From Haplomitrium mnioides (lineage: Eukaryota > Marchantiophyta > Haplomitriopsida > Calobryales): 64,000 bases of DNA. Made by a program: the position numbers and the translations under genes. The stretch is from assembly GCA_049999725.1 (NCBI GenBank), contig JBNGIS010007632.1:126267-190266 (forward strand), in the 5' to 3' direction. Each line of letters starts with the position of its first letter. Positions within the stretch are counted from its first letter, which is position 1. Shown here piece after piece: positions 56,031-64,000 of the stretch. The notes under the pieces were generated by a model that worked only from the letters and a program-made list of their open reading frames with translations, ran no database searches and was not told the DNA's origin.

Positions 56031-56844
56031 ACTGATCACGGCACACATTTTCGGAACACAATCATCAAGGAGATCATTAAGCGCTCTTTTGTTAAACACC
56101 GAAAGACAACCGCCTACCATCGCAAGGCTAACGGGCTGACGGAGTGAGCCAATGGTATTGGTAATATTTTTAACCGCTCAATGGCCACCAACAAAACTGA
56201 TAGGAACCTAAAACTACTTGGTGATTGGACAACATGCACTACTGCTACTTGAGTTTGAAGTGCCCAATGCACGAGTGCTGACCACTGAAGGGCAGTGAGA
56301 GCACTACAGCCGGACATCACCCCTGAGCCGACCAATTGGAGGAGGCACAATTGGAGATAGAGGACTGGATGAGGAACCAGCAGCAGCTAAGGAAGGGCCA
56401 GCACGATAGGAAACTGCGGCCTCCATACCTTCAAGCAAGGGATTTAGTTTTGTTGTATGATAGCTGGTTCATCCACTTCCCAGGAAAAATTGCACACCAG
56501 GTGGATGGGGCCCTACATCCTTCAGCAATTGCATTGCAACGGGTTAGCTCAATTAACGACATTGTGAGGGGGACAAAATCAGCAATCATAGATACTATGA
56601 CATGCTGAAGAAACACCACTACAAGGACGAGGAACCACCAGGATCATGAGGATAGCAAGGCTAGGGTCACTGACCAACCAGCAAGGAGGAGAACTTCAGT
56701 GGTTTTGGTAGGATTGGATCACTTTCGGGGCATTGCATTTTTTCATTTCATTCCATGTTTCCACAGTCAAGTCAATTCAGCGGTAGGAGTGACGCATGGT
56801 AGGAGTGACGCATCGAGCAACTGAAGGGAACACCCTAGCACCGT
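56031..56844 (+). pseudogene. Gypsy integrase remnant, module copy 3a
   Basis: ATTTFGT..IKRSFVKHRKTTAYHRKANGLTE, then stops, then QQQLRKGQHDRKLRPPYLQARDL, VLLYDSWFIHFPGK. The tail holds a short duplication, GGTAGGAGTGACGCAT, twice, and the uninterrupted B target (GAGCAACTGAAGGG) at 56813. Confidence 0.7.
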
Positions 56845-56845
56845 T

Positions 56846-57557
56846 GAGGGAATGCCTTCACCGGATGCTCTAAGATTTGCAGGTGTCTCATCTCTTCCTA
56901 AATGACGTTTTTAACACATTGTGAAATTTATTTCTCTCCATTGAGATTGTTATTGTCTGTTGTATGGCATCAGATGTAGCAAGAAATGCACAAGAATGAT
57001 ACCAGCAAACCCAAAACCAAATTGTGTGGTGGGTTAAAGGACAGGCCAGTGTTTTACTTTATCTTGGAAACATGCCTGCGAGAACTTGAGGTGATGTCAA
57101 GATGTTGAGCAAACTTCCAAGCTATTAATATTTGTGTGCCTGTAATGTTCTTGTTTGGCATTGGGCGAGCATATGTAGGATCCTAGGCTGTTTTCATATG
57201 TAGGATCCTAGGCTGTTTTCAGGGTGAATCTCTACGTCTTGAATCTAGGGGATCTGAACCCCTTGTCTTTCACCAGGATGTGGTTGCTCCAGCTTTGTTA
57301 GAATTGTCATTCACCTTTCAAAGCATTCCAAAGAAAAAAAGCAGCCAACTACCTAAACTGGATGGTCAAAGTCTTTTACTTTTCTTGATTTCTTAACTTT
57401 TTGGGTTGTCATTAAGTTGTCACACATTATTTAGTAGCTCTAATAATAACTCTGAATTGTAGCTGTTGCAGCATCATTGTGTGTCAGAGAAAAGGGTGCT
57501 ATCCCAAGTATGCCAGACAAGAAGTTAGTCATGAAGTTACTCCATGAGAACCTATAG
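56846..57557 (+). pseudogene. Ribokinase 3' fragment, copy 3b
   Basis: Begins inside the first exon at GAGGGAATGCCTTCACCGG (end of exon 56882) where the preceding module's CACCGTTGAGGG joins: a recombination junction at a shared GAGGGAA-like stretch. Second exon 57463-57557 encodes ASLCVREKGAIPSMPDKKL and ends TAG. The GGATCCTAGGCTGTTTTCA phrase in the intron is duplicated (57178-57220). Confidence 0.72.
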
Positions 57558-58720
57558 TGCCCCTCTCCCCGGCACTAACCCCATGAAGAGCTAATTCCGA
57601 GGAAAGAGGAGTGACATGGTGCAACAGGGACTTTTATGAGACGTCCCCGGACCCAGATTTATCTTTTCTATGCACTACTAGCTGTGCGTTGCCTAGCAGC
57701 ATGCTCACGCCAAGTCAACCCCCAAGACCCACAGCCACTTGCTCTCTTCAAGCACAACCCCAAGCCGGAACCAAAACCTACTCATATCTGTCATTCTAGC
57801 AGCCAACTACTCTTGCTAGGCATCGGCTTTCCAACCTTTGTATTTACACCATTTCAAAGGGAAAAATGTATATACTGGACTGTGCCCACTAGCTCAATGC
57901 AACTCCTGCACAGAAATGTACAAGGGCCGGCTACTCCAGCACCCTTACTACCCTCACCGCACTCTCTAACTTCCCTAGAGTGCCCCTACTACTTATTCAC
58001 AACTATACATTAAAGACTATAAACATATATGTACACTATATACTCGGTAGAAGTATAGAGCGCCATGAGCTAGAAACTCCATACACCACATGAGTCTCCC
58101 CGGCGCCGCTACACACGTCAGCCCGCCCACTCACACATCCACCACCAGCTAGTTTATACCCTCCATGGTAGAGGGGCTTGGATTCATTCCACAAGCTCAG
58201 AAGAGGTTTGATTAACTTCTATGTGTGGAGGACAGTCCTACCGACTGCTAGCACACACTCCACCCGAGACCTCGAGTGGGTCTTCTCGGCAATGCACGGG
58301 CACTCACGCAGCCACCCCCTATCTTTGGTCCCCTTTGAGCTGTAAACCAACTACACCCTTCGAGTGCTACTTCGGCCCCCCTTGAGCTGTAAGCAAACAA
58401 CACCCTTCGAGTGCTACTGGGGCTAAATCCCTTGCTGAACACAAATTGAGAGGACCCTAGGTCTGTCCTAGCTGTCTCTCATGCCTCCTAGCCGAAAGAA
58501 CTCTCTTCTCCTTCGAGTATCAATCCACCTCTTAACATTGGTGCACCTTGGGAGTGAGTTCACAGGGATTGCCTGAGCCTCTAGAGCCTCTAGAGCCTCC
58601 CGCCCAGCGATTCTCAGCGCCCTCCAGTCCACCTCCACTCTAGTTGGCCTCCTAGTGCAAGTTCACTCGCTTCAATTGAAGTGTCACCAAAATGTGTCCT
58701 TTCCTCGCTGTTCTCCCCTG
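57558..58720 (-). repeat. Gypsy LTR-like fragment, module copy 3b
   Basis: Collinear with 54813-56025; includes the extra segment near 57810-57960 and lacks the internal CACGTTAGCC duplication. Confidence 0.65.
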
Positions 58721-58727
58721 TTTACCG

Positions 58728-60970
58728 ATCACAGCACACACTTTCTGAACACAATCATCAAGGAGCTCATTAAGCGCTCTTTCGTTAAACACCAAAGACA
58801 ACTGCCTACCATCGCAAGGCTAACGGGCTAACCGATGTCGTGTTGTGGGTCAGCAAGTGCGTGAAAGATAACAAGAAGAAAGGAAAAACAAATCACTCTT
58901 ACTGTGGATAAGTTTAGAGAAAAGTCAAGAAGGAGCGGCAAGGCATCTATTGAGAAGCTTCTAAAAACGCAAAAGTAGAGTTTGTGAGTATTATGTGGAA
59001 GATTATCGAGATCCTGTAGGTAAGTACAAGACCATCCTATTGGTTGTTCATGGATTCCTTTGGATTATGCTCTCAGATATTTTGAAGATAATAGAGAAAG
59101 CAACGGGGAAGAAAGGGAAATCATCAAAGGGAACAAGCATTGAAGGGAGAGATATCGAAGAAGGGAGTGGGCGCTCGAGGCACGGAAGTTCTATGGTGGA
59201 GTTGAAGGATCTTTTAGGTGACAATTTTGGAAATGGAGAGAGGATTGTTTGTTGCTCCTAATTTTCCTCTTCCAAATCCATTATTCATTGGGCTATGGAT
59301 AATTCCTTGAGACCACTTTCGACAGTGGATAGTGTATCACTTCGGTGATCAGCTTTAACTTCGGTGATGAATTCACCAATTCTTGTTTTGCTGCCAATCA
59401 TCACCTATGGAGAACGATGGGACCTTACCATCTACATTCTGACCTGATGTGGAGAGGTGTTTCTCAAATCGTCGGCGAAGAGTATTTCAGTTTTTCGGTA
59501 AATGTTGGAATAGTCGGAGCTGCAACTGGTGGAGCGTCGCCAAATGATCATCTGATTAAAGAGGACTCAAGTTTACCTTCTGTTTCTTTCATCTTTGTTT
59601 CCTGTCAGCACAAATAGCTTATGTTCTATGGTTCTTATATCAAAAGAAAAGTGAGTTAACTTGAAGTTAGTAAAAACCTAAAAGAAGGAGAGGAGGCAGT
59701 TCGTTTTTCTGAAGGTTCGAGGAGTTTTCAGAGGGAGGGGAGTTCGTACAAGGCAAAGATCGAAAGATCAAGAAGAGTGGAATCCATTTGCAACAAATTT
59801 CAAGTCTTTTGGAGCTTCGGAGCAATACTTATGAGCGTTTGAAGGTGAAGGGGTCAAATTGAAGGGCAGATTGTTTTTCACGTAATAGAATCAAGTGTAC
59901 AACGAATCTGGCAACAAACAGGGTCTCATTGGAAAGCTGACAACAAGGGCTACAATTTGAAGACAAGTTTCGATTCATTTGAAGTTGGGGTTGTTCTGTA
60001 ACCGCGAGTTGAAGTTGAGTACTGATTGAAAGGTTGTTTCAAATTCACTTCTTATTCGACTTTGAATTGTGAACTCTTGCATCCTTTCAATAGCAGAGTA
60101 TCAGTTGAGCATTTGGGAACCTGAAGATGGTTGCATGGTACAACAGTTTGTGAAATTTCAAGGCTATTCTCTTTGAAGTGAAGAAGTTACTACCTAGAAA
60201 GTTTTGGGGGTGTTATTTTGTTCGGTTTTTTTCAAACAACATTGAATCTTTGAGAGTAATGACCAATTCGCTCAAGGATTTGAGCTGAAAAGTTTCATAC
60301 ACAGTTATCTTGCACTTGGTTCTCAGTCTTAGAGTTTCAGACCCTAGGAACAAGCAAGCCATGCATTCTCCTTGACAACACTCGAACAAAAAGGTGGAGA
60401 AAACTACTTTTTTCGGGTTTGTGATCAAACATTTATTGAATCTAGGAAAGGCATGAGAACCTAAATCTCTGTCAAAGTTGTTCATTCCAAACCATTGAAA
60501 TACAAAGGTTCTGCCATTTGCATAACACTCTCTAAAGCCATATACCCCGCGTATTCCCAGAACAAGAAAACTGCTACGCGACACTGAATGAGCCAATGGT
60601 ATCGGTAAGATTTTGAAGCGCTTAATGGCTGCCAAAAAAACTGATAAGGACCTAAAACTACTTGGTGATTGGACAATATGCACTATTGCTAGTTGAGTTT
60701 GAAGTGCCTACTGCACATGTGCTGACCACTGAACATCAGTGGGAGCACCAGAGCCAGACATTACCCCCTGAGCCAAGTGGACAAATTGGAGGAGGCACGA
60801 TTGGAGATAGAGGACTCGATGAGGAACTAGTAGCAGTAGCTAAGGAAGGGCAGCATGACAGGAAACTGCAGGCCTCCGTACCTTCAAGCAAGGGATTTAG
60901 TTTTGTTGTATGATAGCTGGTTCATCCATTTCCCAGGAAAAACTGCACACCCGGTGGATGGGGCCCTACA
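58728..60970 (+). pseudogene. Integrase remnant, module copy 3b, split by solo LTR
   Basis: Left part 58728-58835 (CACAATCATCAAGGAGCTCATTAAGCGCTC region) and right part 60588-60970 (GAGCCAATGGTATCGG to GGGGCCCTACA), separated by a 1748-bp insertion. The right part reads VIGQYALLLVEFEVPTAHVL and ARDLVLLYDSWFIHFPGK, and is cut at 60970 by copia F. Confidence 0.7.
58836..60583. mobile_element. Probable solo LTR, 1748 bp
   Basis: Begins TGTCG at 58836 and ends CGACA at 60583, a 5-bp inverted end, and interrupts the integrase remnant exactly where the other modules are continuous (GGCTAACCGAGTGAGCC at 9231). Flanking bases are CCGA and CTGA, a 4-bp duplication with one mismatch. No retroviral coding inside. 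Two small plus-strand frames (58995-59261, 59345-59617) match nothing I know. Orientation not determined. Confidence 0.65.
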
Positions 60971-61862
60971 TATTGAAGACCATTGCTTAAGTGGGAGGAT
61001 GGATCCTGAATGGGATCCAGATGCAGTCCTTTCCAAGGTTGAATCCTTGGAAGGATTCTCTCTTGTAAAATATTCAGAGACTTACATGATTAGCATTAAA
61101 CCAGCTTAGTAGTTGGTTAAGGCTAATCTGAGTATACTACCACGTTTTCAGTCACACAGGTAATTTTAGAGTAGCCTTATTTTTCTAACGTGACTATGAG
61201 AGAGGACGTTAGCATGTAGATCGATCCATGATCTAAAGCTAAACTTGGCAGGTATTGAACGCTCACTGGCGCCTTGTAAATATTCAGGAGACTTCTCCTT
61301 TGTGCATATATATATGGGGGGCTCACCATCAAGTGTACCAATCCCGCAAACATACATTCTGTGTAAGTCCCTTTCATTCTTTGCTCCAGTCTTTCTTGCA
61401 CGTCACTTATTCAGGAGAAGCAAACTTGTCCCGTTTTCTTGAATCTTCACAAAGAAAGGGAAGCGCCTGATTTTGGCTGAGCACGCATATGAAAGGTAGT
61501 TGCCCTTCGCCCGATACCTCCTTTCTCGCGAAAACAGGAGGTCGCGTTTTCTGCCATCGCGACATAGCATCGCGACGTGCTCCTGCGACCTGCGTTTTCT
61601 GCTACCTTGATTTTTCCTGCTATCGTGACACGAGATCGCGAAGAAGGAAAAAGGGACTTCATTGATGTGCTATTTGCTCACATCGAACAACTGCGATCTC
61701 CTCTGACCTGCGTTTCTAACGATATAAACAAGGTGAACAGTTTCACTGCAAAGAGAAAATCAACATTCTAAGTTGATATCTTTCTCTTACAAACAGTGAC
61801 GAGCCAAATTCAAAGTTACGCTTCAGATTTTCCAATAGAAATCAAGCATTCAATTTTTATTA
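60971..61862 (+). repeat. 5' LTR of copia F (~892 bp)
   Basis: Start TATTGAAGACCATTGCTT (family start TGTTGA) and end TTTTTATTA; matched at both ends by the solo LTR 44527-45577. TATA run CATATATATATGG at 61304-61317. The U5 part has GC-rich recurring phrases (CATCGCGAC, TGCGTTTTCTGC). The family end CATTA rather than CA is unusual. Confidence 0.85.
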
Positions 61863-61876
61863 GGTTATGGGCCCAC
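61863..61876 (+). promoter_or_regulatory. Primer-binding site complementary to iMet anticodon arm
   Basis: GGTTATGGGCCCAC sits directly after the LTR. It is the exact complement of GTGGGCCCATAACC, the anticodon arm of plant initiator tRNA-Met, not of the tRNA 3' end. Drosophila copia and yeast Ty5 are known to prime from an internal cut of this tRNA. The ATG within it (complement of the CAU anticodon) is in frame with gag. Confidence 0.75.
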
Positions 61877-63225
61877 ATACGATGGACAACTCTGAAGAAT
61901 TTGTTCCTGAGAAGCTGAAGGTCACAAATTGGAGAGATTGGTCTTACTTTATGATTCACATTCTGGGAGTTAGAGGCCTGGATGAACACATTGAGAGACC
62001 ACCCACTGCAGCAGAAATGGCTGATAGAGCTTGGAAAAGGGATGACATGAAAGCAAAAAGTCTGCTAGTAATGAACTGCAGCAGTAGTGCCACATGGATC
62101 ACAAGGAAGGAAACCCATGCTTATGGCATATGGGAAGCCTTGAGGATCAGATATAATGTAGAGAAAGCTGGGAGAGGTCTGCCTGACCTGAAGAAACTTT
62201 TGACTTGCAAACAATCTCCATCAACTCCAATGGCAGAATATGTCAGCACAATGGAGAAACTTTTTGCATGTGTAGCAGATTCTAACTATAAGTTCACCGA
62301 TGCTCAAAGCATTGGCATTTTCTTGCTGTCTCTAGATAGCAAACATGATACTGCTATGACCTTCTTCAATTATCAAGATCCTAGAGCACTCAGCTGGGAC
62401 ACTGTCACAGGGAAGCTGATGACCGAGGATGCCAAAGATATGGGAGGAAGAAGGATTGATGCAGCATTAGCTGCAAAGAAAGGGAAAGCTTTGAAATGCA
62501 CACATTGCAAGCGAAAGGGGCACCTGGAAAAGGATTGTTGGGTGAAGCATGGTAAACCTGCTTCTGTTTCTACTTCAAATGATAGAAACAAATCCACTAA
62601 TGATCACAGGGATGCAAGAGCCAAACGGAAAGGTAAAGGCAAGATGAGGGAAAGAGCCAATGCTGCAGAATATGATGGCTCAAGTACAGAATACGAGCTA
62701 ATCACTGCAGATACTCCTCATGATGAAAGCAGGGCTTTGAAAAATGACTGCACTGGACACAGAGGGTACCTAGATTCAAGAGCAACTAGTCACATCTGTA
62801 ATGACAAGTCTTTGATGAAAAAACTGACACAAATCCACACCAAGAGGGTCAGGAACATGGACATGAACAGCGTGGTCTATTGTCATCATATGGGTGAAGC
62901 ATTGATCAACATCACCTCAAAGGGGGAGAAGAAGGCACTTCAACTGAGAAATGTCCTGTACATTCCTGAATCAGGCTACAACCTGATCTCAATTGATAAA
63001 TTGAATGATCAAGGCATGTATGTAGATTTTGGAAGACAGGGAATAAGAATGTATACCGCCAAGTCTGAATTCGCAGTTCTGCAAAAGAATGTCAGAATTA
63101 TGTATGGAGGGATCACCATGGGTGGGGAGAACGCTGCCATCACAGTTACCCATCAAGAATTAGACTTGCAGTTATGGCATAGAAGGTTGGGACATCTTGG
63201 TATTGACAATGTACACAGACTCTAG
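61867..63225 (+). pseudogene. Gag, protease and integrase start of copia F
   Basis: 452 codons. Two candidate starts: ATG 61867 inside the primer site, and ATG 61882 (MDNSEEFVPEKLKVTNWRDW). Capsid of the UBN2 type (WEALRIRYN..MAEYVSTMEKLF), then zinc knuckle CTHCKRKGHLEKDC (CX2CX4HX4C complete), then protease GYLDSRATSHICND, where Arg replaces the Gly of D-S-G-A-T, probably inactivating. The integrase finger begins LQLWHRRLGHLGIDNV. Gag and pol share one frame, as in copia elements. A TAG at 63223 (after HRL) interrupts it. Confidence 0.88.
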
Positions 63226-64000
63226 AATTTGGTGACAGGAATGATCATCAATACAAGGAAGGACTTCTTCTGTGAAGCATGTATGCAGGGAAAACAGCAT
63301 CGCCAGCATGTACCCAAGAAATCCAACACTGAGATAAAGCACAAGTTGGATTTGATCCACTCTGACGTATGTGGACCTATGTCAGTCTCCTTTCCTGGAG
63401 GAGCAAGGTATTTTGTCACATTCACAGATGACAAGAGCAGGAAATCATTCCTGTATGTCATAAAGACAAAGGATGAAGTCCTTGGGAGATTTCAGGAATT
63501 TGTCAATCAGGTAACCAATGAGCTGAACACTTCAGTAAAGACTCTGAGGACAAATGGAGGAGGTGAATACATGAGTAAAGCATTCAAGAGCTACTTGAAT
63601 GAGAAAGGAATCAAGGGCCAGACAACAACTACGAGCAGCCCAGAACAGAATGGTGCAGCTGAAAGATTAAATAGAACACTCATCGAAAAGGCTAAGTGCA
63701 TGTTGAGTGAAGCTAGACTTGAGAAGAGGCATTGGGCTGAGGCCGTAACTACAGCCAACTATTTGCGCAACATTAGTCCTTCAACAGCCTTGAAGGGTAA
63801 AACGCCAGAAGAAGCATGGACGGGTAAGAGACCAGATATCTCACACCTAAGAGTCTTCGGATGTAATGCGTATGCACTGATACCAGAGGATATGAGGAGA
63901 AAGTTGGATGACAAGTCTCACGTTTGTACGTTTCTGGGATATCAGCCTAGGGTTAAGGGGTATCGGCTTCTGAACCACAAAACTGGGAAAATCATCTGCA
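63226..64000 (+). pseudogene. Integrase of copia F, runs off window
   Basis: Same frame as the preceding stretch, open to the window end. Finger CEACMQGKQHRQHV completes HHCC. Core: LIHSDVCGPM (first Asp present), VKTLRTNGGGEYMSK (second catalytic Asp is Asn; usual LRSDNGGEY), NGAAERLNRTLIEKAK (Glu present). Then HLRVFGCNAYALIPEDMRRK and FLGYQPRVKGYRLL, the C-terminal motif of copia integrases. RT is beyond the window. Confidence 0.88.

Larger units (their letters stand above)
60971..64000 (+). mobile_element. Ty1/copia element F (5' part), half-tRNA primed
   Basis: Starts in the integrase remnant at CCTACA|TATTGAAGACC, runs through an ~892-bp 5' LTR, a primer site at 61863, gag, protease and integrase, and leaves the window within the integrase C-terminus. 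The 3' LTR is outside. One stop (63223), a protease G-to-R and an integrase D-to-N change indicate an inactive copy, but the frame is otherwise open for about 2.1 kb, so it is fairly young. Confidence 0.9.

Noticed and set aside
58995-59617. Two small plus-strand frames as host genes
   Set aside because: They sit wholly inside a probable solo LTR bounded by TGTCG/CGACA and match no family.
1-64000. tRNA, rRNA or other structural RNA genes
   Set aside because: No A/B box plus cloverleaf or rRNA-like stretch was seen; the only tRNA-like matches are the retrotransposon primer sites.

Overview
The window is nuclear DNA from a land plant, almost certainly a large, repeat-rich genome. The evidence is Ty3/gypsy chromoviruses with a C-terminal chromodomain, a Tat/Athila-like gypsy with about 4.2 kb LTRs, Ty1/copia elements, solo LTRs, and decayed plant-type genes (F-box, pfkB ribokinase). 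No sign of a bacterium, organelle or free virus was seen. I cannot name the species; a gymnosperm-like genome would fit but is not shown. Essentially no full-length intact gene is present.

Layout. 1-2530: minus-strand chromovirus remnant (A). 2531-9896: duplicated block with an F-box pseudogene, a 33-bp minisatellite, a small gene encoding DYPQPGPHPP repeats (split by a solo LTR at 5442-6442), ribokinase 3' exons, and a gypsy LTR/integrase remnant. 9897-33578: one very large minus-strand gypsy (B) with ~4.2 kb LTRs. Its 3' LTR is split by gypsy C (12269-17399) and its gag by chromovirus D (23242-29003). 33579-36006: continuation of the duplicated block. 36006-38691: a LINE ORF1-like remnant and short tandem repeats. 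38692-48815: second copy of the block (F-box to ribokinase missing), split by copia E (42129-47665), which itself contains a minus-strand solo LTR (44527-45577). 49568-60970: third copy, containing F-box, minisatellite, peptide gene and ribokinase again, then a tandem duplicate of the ribokinase-LTR-integrase module, split by a probable 1.75 kb solo LTR (58836-60583). 60971-64000: copia F, running off the window.

How it fits together. Three copies of one ancestral segment can be used as each other's empty sites, which dates insertions relative to each other: B went into the integrase-remnant module (site CAAC[C/T]), then C and D went into B; E went into copy 2 (TSD GGGAG), then an F-family LTR went into E; a solo LTR went into the peptide gene of copy 1 only (TSD GAATA).

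Most interesting signals: (1) copia F has a primer-binding site matching the anticodon arm of initiator tRNA-Met (half-tRNA priming, as in Drosophila copia), and the gag ATG lies inside it; (2) the LTR of B carries an ABRE/G-box (ACACGTGGC) in each unit of a 78/148-bp tandem array; (3) a small secreted-peptide-like gene has two DYPQPGPHP repeats resembling RGF/GLV/CLEL hormones; (4) a ribokinase 3' fragment is locked to gypsy debris and amplified. Three of the four assembly gaps fall in gypsy reverse transcriptase domains.
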